A stretch of 10,955 nucleotides of DNA from Methylococcales bacterium (lineage in GTDB: Bacteria; Pseudomonadota; Gammaproteobacteria; Methylococcales; Methylomonadaceae). Positions 1 to 6,183 of this stretch are shown here, piece by piece. Both the position numbers and the translations under genes were made by a program. The stretch's first letter is position 1; each line of letters starts with the position of its first letter. The notes beneath the pieces are model-generated. The model ran no database searches. It was not told the origin of the DNA and saw nothing but the letters and a program-made list of their open reading frames with translations. Where the stretch lies: assembly GCA_023146575.1 (NCBI GenBank), contig JAGLBU010000158.1:1-10955 (forward strand). Reading direction: 5' to 3'.

Positions 1-2
1 TA

Positions 3-1190
3 AAAATCGACTCACTGGTTATTTATGATGCAAATGATGAAATTGTTGAGCGTGAAATTAAAGAAAGTCAACTCAGCGCCCAATCAAGTGACAAAGGTGA
101 ATACCGTCACTATATGCTCAAAGAAATTTATCAACAACCACAAGCCGTTAGACAAACATTAGAAGGGAATTTTCTAGCTAATGTCTTACAAGACAGCGCT
201 TTTGGTCACCAAGCGGCTGAAATTTTTAATAAAATTAAGACGGTTCAAATTATTGCCTGCGGAACCAGTTATCATTCAGGGCTAGTCGCACGCTATTGGT
301 TTGAACAATTAGCAAAAGTCCCTTGCCAGATTGATGTTGCCAGTGAATTTCGATACCGCTCGCCCGTTATTGCTGAAAATACTTTAATTGTCACCATTTC
401 ACAATCAGGTGAAACTGCTGATACACTCGCCGCCTTAAAAGAAGCGAAAAACCTTGGTGCTAAATACTCCCTAACCATTTGTAACGTTGCCGAAAGCTCC
501 TTAACCCGTGAATCAGATCTCTCTTTTTTAACCAAAGCTGGCGCTGAAATTGGTGTTGCCTCGACCAAAGCCTTTACCACTCAATTAGTTGCGCTATTAA
601 TGTTAGTCATGGCAATTGGAAGACGCTTTGAATTAAGTCAAACCCAAGAAGAGAAAATTACCACCGCCTTATTCAGCTTGCCAGAAAAAATAGAACGGGT
701 CTTAAAACTCGACCAACCAATCAAAGACTTATCCGAGCAATTTACCGAAAAACAACATGCTTTATTTTTAGGTCGTGGAACGCATTATCCCATTGCAATG
801 GAAGGGGCATTAAAGTTAAAAGAAATTTCCTATATTCATGCCGAAGCCTATCCTGCTGGCGAACTTAAACATGGGCCTTTAGCCTTAATTGATAATGACA
901 TGCCCGTAATTATTATTGAGCCGAATAACAGCTTGTTAGAAAAATTAAAATCGAATATGCAAGAAGTCAGCGCTCGTGGCGGACAATTGATCGTCTTTAT
1001 GGATGAAAGCCTGAAAGCCTCTGAGGATGAAAACACCCAAATTATTAACATCCCTAGCATTACTGCCAATGAAATTGCACCGATCATTTACACCATTCCA
1101 CTGCAATTATTGTCCTACCATGTCGCGGTGTTAAAAGGTACTGATGTCGATCAACCTCGAAACTTAGCCAAATCAGTTACGGTTGAATAA
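3..1190 (+). CDS. glmS: Glutamine-fructose-6-phosphate aminotransferase (isomerizing), 5'-truncated
   Basis: GlmS makes glucosamine-6-phosphate from fructose-6-phosphate and glutamine, the entry step to UDP-GlcNAc, peptidoglycan and LPS, in the cytoplasm. The frame is open from the first bases, so the true start and the N-terminal glutaminase domain lie upstream; about 395 codons are present of roughly 609 in E. coli. The fragment holds the end of the glutaminase/linker region ([10 protein letters not shown], with the Met at position 114 being internal, not a start) and both SIS sugar-isomerase domains. Visible sugar-phosphate binding and catalytic motifs are [52 protein letters not shown], and the C-terminal LAKSVTVE whose Lys forms the sugar Schiff base. 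It is nearly collinear with the E. coli enzyme. Regulation (for example a GlmZ-like sRNA) cannot be judged because the leader is outside the window. Confidence 0.98.
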   Translation, partial: KIDSLVIYDANDEIVEREIKESQLSAQSSDKGEYRHYMLKEIYQQPQAVRQTLEGNFLANVLQDSAFGHQAAEIFNKIKTVQIIACGTSYHSGLVARYWFEQLAKVPCQIDVASEFRYRSPVIAENTLIVTISQSGETADTLAALKEAKNLGAKYSLTICNVAESSLTRESDLSFLTKAGAEIGVASTKAFTTQLVALLMLVMAIGRRFELSQTQEEKITTALFSLPEKIERVLKLDQPIKDLSEQFTEKQHALFLGRGTHYPIAMEGALKLKEISYIHAEAYPAGELKHGPLALIDNDMPVIIIEPNNSLLEKLKSNMQEVSARGGQLIVFMDESLKASEDENTQIINIPSITANEIAPIIYTIPLQLLSYHVAVLKGTDVDQPRNLAKSVTVE

Positions 1191-1204
1191 TTAACCTTAC
1201 CACC

Positions 1205-1240
1205 TTAGCCCATGTCATTTTCGTGGGCTAAATTCTTTTG
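1205..1240 (+). terminator. Hairpin terminator after glmS
   Basis: A perfect 8-bp inverted repeat, TTAGCCCA (1205-1212) and TGGGCTAA (1224-1231), encloses an 11-base loop and is followed by a T-rich stretch (ATTCTTTTG). It starts 15 bases after the glmS stop and lies between two convergent genes. The T-tract is modest, and the opposite strand lacks a good one, so it probably serves mainly glmS. Confidence 0.7.
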
Positions 1241-1243
1241 CAA

Positions 1244-2092
1244 TCACCCCAATTTATATAACCACTCTAAAATATAATCATTAACCAAAGTTATTAAACA
1301 AATACCATCTTCTATACAGGCTATTTGCGACAACTTAAACAACCCTAACCCACTCACCACAACTAATCCTGCACCGACCCAGCGCTTAAACACCCGATCA
1401 TTTTGCGTGATTTTATGATGCGCTTTTAGCCCCACGATGTGTCCAATCGCCGCAATAGGGATAAAACATAATGCTTCTATAAAATGCACATCAACCGATA
1501 AAACCACAAAGGTGGTCATTTTAATCGTCACTAGCGTAAACCAAAGCACAAACAAAGTATCACGCAGGCGTTCACGTTCTACATTTCGCATAAAGACTGC
1601 CACCATTAACGGTGCACCTGTTAACGAAATACCTGCAACATAACCGCCGACAATCAACAATAATTTGTCTACCCAGTTTTTTTGACTTTCAATCGCGCGG
1701 TTAAACAACCAAATAGTGCCATAAAAAATAGTGACCGTATAAATAAACACATTTAGCCATAATGTGGGTAAATTCACCAATCCAAACACCCCCATCAACG
1801 CAGGCGGAATGATAAACCTCAGCGAATAACCTAAATAACGCCAATCCACATGATGCAAACGGCGACTCAAGGTTAAGCCAGAAAAAAACAGTAAATGCAC
1901 GCCAATCATCGGCAGCCACAATAATAAATCAGGACGAACAAATAACATCAGCGGTAAGCCCAACGCCGCACCACCAAAGCCTAACCCCGTACGTACAAAC
2001 CCCGTCCAAATAAATAAAAGTCCAATAATCAGGGTTTCATTTAAGCTTAAATCAAATAGAATCGGCTGAAATTGGTTTAAAAAATCAATCAT
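1244..2092 (-). CDS. TSUP (TauE/SafE) family sulfite/organosulfonate permease-like membrane protein
   Basis: Integral inner-membrane protein of 282 residues with about eight hydrophobic helices. The family carries small anions, often sulfite, sulfonates or thiosulfate, across the membrane; the actual substrate cannot be read from sequence. The characteristic pair of half-repeats is visible: glycine-rich TGLGFGGAALGLPL near residues 35-48 in the first half and GGYVAGISLTGAPLMVAV near 149-166 in the second. The region near 227-254 (HKITQNDRVFKRWVGAGLVV) matches the usual last helix of the family. A tail of about 28 residues with two cysteines (C259, C265) extends beyond that point. The start at 2092 precedes the first hydrophobic segment; its ribosome site is weak, so translation may depend on the gene at 2131-2508, which ends 38 bases upstream on the same strand. 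No other sulfur genes are in view. Confidence 0.85.
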   Translation of the reverse strand: MIDFLNQFQPILFDLSLNETLIIGLLFIWTGFVRTGLGFGGAALGLPLMLFVRPDLLLWLPMIGVHLLFFSGLTLSRRLHHVDWRYLGYSLRFIIPPALMGVFGLVNLPTLWLNVFIYTVTIFYGTIWLFNRAIESQKNWVDKLLLIVGGYVAGISLTGAPLMVAVFMRNVERERLRDTLFVLWFTLVTIKMTTFVVLSVDVHFIEALCFIPIAAIGHIVGLKAHHKITQNDRVFKRWVGAGLVVVSGLGLFKLSQIACIEDGICLITLVNDYILEWLYKLG

Positions 2093-2130
2093 TAAAAAAA
2101 TACCGCATGTAAGTCATTTTATGAACCTGT

Positions 2131-2508
2131 TTATTTTTTACTCGGACAGCGGTATCTAAATGCTGGGGTTTCGGTCAGTGGGTCGGTAATATCGGTTAAT
2201 TGGCGTTTATCTTTTGATAAGCGATAATAATTAAACGCGAGCCATGTTTCACCTTCACCTGTTAGTGCTGAAACAAACGCAACCTCATTCTCTCCATTTT
2301 TGACAATTGAAACAATTCGTCCCTCACTTTCCCACGCCTTAATATAGCGTGCGGTAATGGTTAAATTCATAACATCTGTTGCACCACAATGTTTTAAGTC
2401 ATCCGCCCAGTCGCCCTGATATTGCATAGGAACACCACCTTTAGATTCTCCCTCCGCAAAAGCTTGGCTCGCCATTAAAATAAAAACCATTAATACTAAT
2501 TTGAACAT
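2131..2508 (-). CDS. Small exported protein of unknown function
   Basis: 125 residues. A typical Sec signal peptide is visible (hydrophobic LVLMVFILM, then ASQAFA, likely cut before residue 19), leaving a mature protein of about 107 residues, probably periplasmic. The mature part opens with YQGDWADDLKHCG and ends with FRYRCP; C41 and C121 are the only cysteines and could form a disulfide joining the two ends. The strand-rich middle (WESEGRIVSIVK, GEGETWLAFNYYRL) suggests a small beta-barrel-like fold, which is inference. The start is supported by an AAAGG ribosome site (complement of 2517-2521) eight bases upstream. It probably shares a transcript with the TSUP permease that follows 38 bases later, but nothing links the two functionally. 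I do not recognise the family. Confidence 0.75.
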   Translation of the reverse strand: MFKLVLMVFILMASQAFAEGESKGGVPMQYQGDWADDLKHCGATDVMNLTITARYIKAWESEGRIVSIVKNGENEVAFVSALTGEGETWLAFNYYRLSKDKRQLTDITDPLTETPAFRYRCPSKK

Positions 2509-2616
2509 GTTTTACACCTTTCTTAAGATTGAAAATTTAATTCTATCCTAATTCCTCATAACGCCTCTATCTGTGCTATAAATTAATTTTAGTTTTTTAT
2601 TTTCAGAGTAAATTCA

Positions 2617-2730
2617 ATGACCAAAACAGAGTATGATTTATGTGTTATTGGTGGTGTGGCAAGGCTTGTGACAGCGGCTGGAGCAGCGACATTAGACGTA
2701 AAAGTTATTAGAATTTATACAAGATTTTAA
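2617..2730 (+). pseudogene. Decayed 5' fragment of a flavin-dependent disulfide oxidoreductase gene
   Basis: A 37-codon frame begins MTKTEYDLCVIGG and continues with LVTAAGAATL. This matches the N-terminal FAD-binding beta-alpha-beta (GxGxxG) segment of mercuric reductase/dihydrolipoamide dehydrogenase-like enzymes, which usually read close to DLCVIGGGAAGLxxAAGAATLGAKV. Here the GGGAAGL core has become GGVARL, the next conserved region is altered (TLDVKV), and the frame stops where an intact enzyme would continue for about 450 residues. The conserved CxxxxC redox centre is not found before the protease gene at 2878. The likely reading is a remnant left by a deletion with local substitutions. 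It could still be expressed as a short peptide, but no conserved function is expected. Confidence 0.6.
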
Positions 2731-2877
2731 GTGAAATCATGATAACATTATCACAAAAGGATGCGTTGTTTCACTGTTTTAAAGCGTTTCGTTTTTCGAG
2801 TAACGCCTCATCTTAGCCTCTCCACTTACGTTTTGAATAACTGTTTGAACTTTTAAAATAATAGGACAAATAATGCT
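2731..2877. other. Gene-free spacer upstream of the ClpP-like gene, with a small palindrome
   Basis: This follows the oxidoreductase remnant; together with 2509-2616 it makes a gene-poor stretch of about 370 bases. It contains the 14-base palindrome TGATAACATTATCA (2740-2753), flanked more widely by GTGAAA (2731-2736) and TTTCAC (2769-2774), which could be an operator or a weak hairpin. A poor promoter-like pair, TTGAAT (2833) and TAAAAT (2854) with a 15-base spacer, precedes the downstream gene. No other coding remnant was recognised. Confidence 0.3.
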
Positions 2878-3675
2878 ATGACAAATAATCTACAAAACCT
2901 TACAAACCTTGATATTGCACGTGCAAAAAGTATTAATAGTGAATTTCACACCCTCTTTATAGATGATCGAGGGGAGCGAAAAACACTGGTTAGCGCCGAA
3001 GAAAAAACCTATAAAATTACCCCCAAATACCGTGTTTTTCGAGTCTATATTTCAAGTTTTAGTGAAATAAAAAAAGGCTTACATGCGGTTTTTAATGAAT
3101 TAAGAAAAGCCAACCCAAATGATGAGCTAGAGCTTAGAATTAATTCTGGCGGTGGTTATGTGAGGGAAGGTCAACAGTTTTTTAATGTGATGCTCGAAAA
3201 ATTTAGCGGTCGCACCACAGCGTACTTGGATAACGTTGGCTACAGTATGGGCGCGTTGTTATTTTGTATGGCTGAAAAACGGGTAATTTACCCTTATTCT
3301 GATCTCATGTTTCACGATTATGCGCATTTTGTGGTGGGAAAAGGCGGCAATGTTAAAAGTCGAGTCAAACACAGCTCACGAACCATGAAACAATTTTTCC
3401 ATGATATTGTGGTACGTCAAGATTTTTTGACCGAAGCTGAATTTAAAGAAATGTTACTTGGTAAAGATTTCTGGATGAATGCGAAAGAAATGTGCCAGCG
3501 TGGTATTGCAACAGATGTGATGATAAACGGCAAAACTATTACAGCGAAAGCCTTTTTAAAATTACTAAAAAGAAAGAAAAAAACAGCAAAAAAACGAATG
3601 GAAAAAGAAAATGCGTTGTTATCTAAACCCAAAACCGTTGAAAAAAAATCAGTGCAGAAAAAAGTTAAAAAATAA
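2878..3675 (+). CDS. ClpP-like serine protease with basic C-terminal tail
   Basis: 265 residues, no signal peptide, so presumably cytoplasmic. Residues about 52-230 form a ClpP/crotonase-fold protease domain. LRINSGGGYVREG (86-98) corresponds to the INSPGG substrate-binding strand of ClpP. GYSMGA places the nucleophile at Ser123, MFHDY the histidine at His146, and GKDFWMNAKE the aspartate at Asp197, so the triad looks complete. It differs from housekeeping ClpP in its long N-terminal region (about 50 residues) and a lysine-rich tail (about 230-265, e.g. KRKKKTAKKR). Such divergent ClpP-like proteins also occur in phages as head-maturation proteases, but no phage gene is nearby. Start: ATG at 2878 with AGGACA at 2863-2868; the nearby ATG at 2873 stops after two codons. 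It is apparently monocistronic, ending at a hairpin. Whether it needs a Clp ATPase partner is unknown. Confidence 0.8.
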   Translation: MTNNLQNLTNLDIARAKSINSEFHTLFIDDRGERKTLVSAEEKTYKITPKYRVFRVYISSFSEIKKGLHAVFNELRKANPNDELELRINSGGGYVREGQQFFNVMLEKFSGRTTAYLDNVGYSMGALLFCMAEKRVIYPYSDLMFHDYAHFVVGKGGNVKSRVKHSSRTMKQFFHDIVVRQDFLTEAEFKEMLLGKDFWMNAKEMCQRGIATDVMINGKTITAKAFLKLLKRKKKTAKKRMEKENALLSKPKTVEKKSVQKKVKK

Positions 3676-3687
3676 TAGGTAAATATA

Positions 3688-3728
3688 AAAGAAGGGTGCT
3701 TAAACAATAGCCTTAAGCACACTTCTTT
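3688..3728. terminator. Bidirectional hairpin terminator between convergent genes
   Basis: AAAGAAGGGTGCTTAA (3688-3703) pairs with TTAAGCACACTTCTTT (3713-3728), a 16-bp stem with one mismatch and a nine-base loop. The stem edges give an A-run on one side and a T-run on the other, so it can work in both directions. It lies 12 bases after the ClpP-like gene and just beyond the stop of the leftward gene ending at 3735. Confidence 0.8.
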
Positions 3729-3734
3729 ACCGTA

Positions 3735-4241
3735 TCATTCAAGATCAAAATTAATGCACGTTTTATTTGCTGATTGGTCTGCTGATTTTCGTGCTAATTC
3801 ATTTTGCGATACCTGTACGGGGATTCTCTCAACAAGACAGGTTACTTTATCCGTAATTTTTGTCACGCTTAAATATGCTTTACTATCACTTCTTATATCG
3901 CTCACTCTTATAATAACAGCCATTGGAATTAATTTTTTCCCCACTTTTTTCATTCGCCATTCTGCCTTTTTTCCAACAGATGAAATATTTAAAGCAATCG
4001 TACTCTGGTGATTATCTGGCGCTTCAATCGAAAGGTTTTCGTGATAATTTTCATCAATGACATTAATCGAATACCCCTTAATCCCCACGCAATGTTTTAG
4101 TGAAGCAGGAATGCCATCTGGACGATGGTTAAATGCAAGTGTTTTGCATTGTGATAAATCAGTGTAAACCGAGGTATTTTCTTGTGCAAGCAACAAGGGA
4201 GGAAAAAATAAGCTACTTAATAAGAAAATAATGCGTTTCAT
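3735..4241 (-). CDS. Exported hypothetical protein with four cysteines
   Basis: 168 residues with a clear signal peptide (KR, then hydrophobic IIFLLSSLFFPPLLLA, probable cut near residue 19-20). The mature protein has four cysteines, C32, C51, C135 and C162, enough for two disulfides. The pattern (VYTDLSQCK near the start, HCVGIKGYSINV, EWRMKKVGKKLIPMAVIIR, then a cysteine strand, NELARKSADQ and a final Cys near the C-terminus) resembles from memory a widespread uncharacterised exported protein family of proteobacteria with a GY...EWR...P.AviR...NelAR.iAD signature; its function is not known to me. It lies 13 bases after the NlpE-like gene on the same strand, with AAGG as a weak ribosome site, so the two are probably co-transcribed and may act together in the periplasm. 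Confidence 0.75.
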   Translation of the reverse strand: MKRIIFLLSSLFFPPLLLAQENTSVYTDLSQCKTLAFNHRPDGIPASLKHCVGIKGYSINVIDENYHENLSIEAPDNHQSTIALNISSVGKKAEWRMKKVGKKLIPMAVIIRVSDIRSDSKAYLSVTKITDKVTCLVERIPVQVSQNELARKSADQSANKTCINFDLE

Positions 4242-4254
4242 TTTAAAACCTTGG

Positions 4255-4788
4255 TTAATGAATATGAACTGAACGGGCTTTATTTTTATCGGTTCTCAGT
4301 AAGGTATATTTATTTTGATTGCCTTTGAGTGTCACACCATCTGGGCTTAATAGAATTAATTTTCCTTCATTTTTGATTCTATATTTTTGTATCTTTCCAG
4401 CTTTTCGTGACGTGAGTGTGACCATGCGCGTTTTTTTATTCCACTCATATTTTCCCTTCTCATAATATTCTTTATTAGAGGATCGGGCATATTGCGTGAC
4501 CAACAAATAATTTTGTTTATTTTTAAGCGATAAGGTCATCTTTACACCCGCGCAATCATCACACGGTAAATAACCATAAAAAACCCCGCGATATTTTTGA
4601 CTTTCCTCAACAGGTTTCATCTCATGTTTCGCGTGTCCCGCTTTTTCACGTAATTTTTCTCTGGCTCGCTGTACGTCCGCCATAATTTCCATATCAGACT
4701 TGGCGCTAGCAGGGTTAAAAGCAATGGATGATACACTGACTGATAATAATATAAGTATTTTTGCTGGAGAAATTAAGCGTATTTTCAT
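4255..4788 (-). CDS. NlpE N-terminal-like periplasmic protein with CxxC motif, no lipobox
   Basis: 177 residues from ATG at 4788. The signal peptide runs through KILILLSVSVSSIAFNPASA. After a charged helical stretch (about residues 33-63) comes an NlpE N-terminal-like beta-barrel: YRGVFYGYLPCDDCAGVKMT, with C76 and C79 forming the CxxC that in NlpE is linked to copper and to surface sensing, then YEKGKYEWNKKTRMVTL and LSPDGVTLKGNQNKYTLLR, the usual strand order. NlpE is an outer-membrane lipoprotein that activates the Cpx envelope stress pathway; here the signal peptide has no cysteine, so the protein should be soluble in the periplasm, and the second (OB-fold) domain of E. coli NlpE is absent. 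A TTG in frame at 4803 would add five residues; ATG is preferred although neither has a strong ribosome site. Role in metal or envelope stress is inferred. Confidence 0.75.
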   Translation of the reverse strand: MKIRLISPAKILILLSVSVSSIAFNPASAKSDMEIMADVQRAREKLREKAGHAKHEMKPVEESQKYRGVFYGYLPCDDCAGVKMTLSLKNKQNYLLVTQYARSSNKEYYEKGKYEWNKKTRMVTLTSRKAGKIQKYRIKNEGKLILLSPDGVTLKGNQNKYTLLRTDKNKARSVHIH

Positions 4789-4803
4789 AATTTTTTTAAC
4801 CAA

Positions 4804-4822
4804 GGGATTGTGAAGAAATCCC
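4804..4822 (-). promoter_or_regulatory. Small hairpin just upstream of the NlpE-like start
   Basis: On the minus strand GGGATT (complement of 4817-4822) and AATCCC (complement of 4804-4809) form a 6-bp stem with a seven-base loop, 15 bases before the ATG. The G-run adjoining it is the only purine-rich sequence near the start. It might affect translation or end transcription coming from the arsS-like gene, but no T-tract follows directly. Confidence 0.25.
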
Positions 4823-4882
4823 CCCTATTTAACCGCAATAAAGCGCTTGTTTACAACTTTTTTTCAAATCAAACGCCCGATA

Positions 4883-5842
4883 CTAGGAAAGTGCGCCACT
4901 ACAGCTACTGCCTTGCCCTGCGGTACAGCCATAACAATGCTGACGAGTTGCAATTTTGGACGGGATAAAATGGCCGTCAATTAAATCACTCAGATGGGTT
5001 TGGCTGTGTTGATTTGATAACGATAATTTCAGCATTTGATTAAAATCACAATCATAAACAAAGCCTTGCCAATCAACACTAATGGTATTAAGACACATCA
5101 CTTGTGCCAAGGTTTCAGGATTATGGTTTTTCACTAATAATTGCATATAGTCATCAAACCCTCCTTTACTGATCAAAGTACTACCAAAGCGTTTAATTGG
5201 CATATTGGTAATGGTGTATAAGTGGTTAAAATCAATATTATAGTGTTGTTTTAAATGGATTTTATAGCTGGCTTCTAAGGCTTTTTGAGGGGGTGGCAGA
5301 GTTGCATCTTGTGGATTAAAAACTAAATCCAGTTTTAAAGGACTATTTTTTTGTCCATAACCCAAATCATTTAAGCGTTTTAAGGCGGTTAAACTTTTTT
5401 GAAATACACCATTACCGCGTTGTTTATCGACATTTTCTTCTAAATAGCAAGGCAATGAGGCAACGACGATCACCTTATATTCGGCCAAAAACTGCGCTAA
5501 ATTTTCATACTCAGGTTCTTCTAAAATCACTAAATTACAGCGATCAATCACTTCAATATTTAATTGCGTGGCTTCTTGAATCAAATACTGAAAATGTGGA
5601 TTCATCTCAGGCGCACCCCCTGTTAAATCCAGCATTTTAACCCCTGTTTTTTGTGCAAACGCTAACACTTGATCAATAGTGTCCTTGCCCATTAATTCAC
5701 TACGCGTAGGGCCTGCATTCACATGGCAATGCAAACAACTCAAATTACATAAATAGCCTAAATTAAGTTGTAGTATTTCTAATACCCCACGGGTTAACGT
5801 TGGAAAAGTCGAGCTTTCTAAATGCGGCAGGGTTTCAATCAT
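4883..5842 (-). CDS. arsS: Radical SAM/Cys-rich protein, arsenosugar biosynthesis ArsS type
   Basis: 319 residues, cytoplasmic, close to the usual length. The radical SAM cluster motif CxxxCxxC is at C32, C36, C39 (LCNLSCLHCHVNAGP), followed by LDLTGGAPEMNP near 71-82, the SAM-binding equivalent of the GGEP motif. The C-terminal part carries further conserved cysteines (VMCLNTISVDWQGFVYDCDF and QHCYGCTAGQGSSCSGAL), typical of the ArsS family and suited to binding extra iron-sulfur clusters. ArsS forms the dimethylarsinoyl-5'-deoxyadenosine-type precursor of arsenosugars from methylated arsenic made by ArsM. Some family members carry selenocysteine at the C-terminus; here there is an ordinary TAG stop and only cysteines. 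No arsM or other ars gene is in the window. The start ATG at 5842 has no clear ribosome site. The 79-base gap to the NlpE-like gene leaves co-transcription open. Confidence 0.85.
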   Translation of the reverse strand: MIETLPHLESSTFPTLTRGVLEILQLNLGYLCNLSCLHCHVNAGPTRSELMGKDTIDQVLAFAQKTGVKMLDLTGGAPEMNPHFQYLIQEATQLNIEVIDRCNLVILEEPEYENLAQFLAEYKVIVVASLPCYLEENVDKQRGNGVFQKSLTALKRLNDLGYGQKNSPLKLDLVFNPQDATLPPPQKALEASYKIHLKQHYNIDFNHLYTITNMPIKRFGSTLISKGGFDDYMQLLVKNHNPETLAQVMCLNTISVDWQGFVYDCDFNQMLKLSLSNQHSQTHLSDLIDGHFIPSKIATRQHCYGCTAGQGSSCSGALS

Positions 5843-6183
5843 AAATTTTTAGCTTTTGAGAGGGCATAACAATCGTTCAATACCCTTTATGGATACAAGG
5901 TTTTATCAGGGCTAGTGATCGTAATAGAAACTCAACCATCTTCTTTTAACCTGAGCAAAGTTGTTTGGACGAATTATCTTCTTCATACTCTATTGAGGAT
6001 AAAATCTTGCATTTATTATCTGTTAAATTAGTATATACTGAACAAATGCTTTTTTTTCTGTAGTGGCGGCTGTAGAGCTTAAAAATACCAGTACTCTATT
6101 CATAAAAACCACCTTTTGAGTATAAATGAAGGCTCCATATTATACCAAAAATAATAATAATTTTATCTATTTATAACCTTCCT
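5843..6183. other. Divergent intergenic region, 341 bases, no gene seen
   Basis: AT-rich spacer between the leftward arsS-like gene and the rightward channel gene. It holds the candidate promoter at 6116-6143 and a perfect 10-base palindrome AGTATATACT (6030-6039) that could be an operator. TTGCAT (6007) stands 21 bases before TATACT (6034), too far for a normal promoter. No tRNA, riboswitch-like structure or coding remnant was recognised. Confidence 0.4.
6116..6143 (+). promoter_or_regulatory. Candidate sigma-70 promoter for the channel gene
   Basis: TTGAGT (6116-6121) and TATTAT (6138-6143) are separated by 16 bases, matching four and five of six consensus positions. Transcription would start near 6150, leaving a leader of about 34 bases before the ATG at 6184. 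In such AT-rich DNA chance matches are common. Confidence 0.35.

Noticed and set aside
114..116. ATG at 114 as the start of glmS
   Set aside because: The frame is open upstream to the window edge and the upstream residues (ending KGEYRHY) continue the GlmS family sequence.
293..1087. Leftward open frames inside glmS
   Set aside because: They are antisense to a strongly conserved gene and have no recognisable features.
3754..4011. Rightward 85-codon open frame
   Set aside because: It is fully antisense to the exported four-cysteine protein, which has a signal peptide and a conserved pattern.
4789..4803. TTG at 4803 as start of the NlpE-like gene
   Set aside because: It adds only five residues, TTG is a rare start, and the ATG at 4788 gives a normal signal peptide; the ribosome site does not decide between them.
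4883..4945. Selenocysteine at the ArsS C-terminus
   Set aside because: The frame ends with TAG and no in-frame TGA followed by a family-like tail is seen; cysteines occupy the expected sites.
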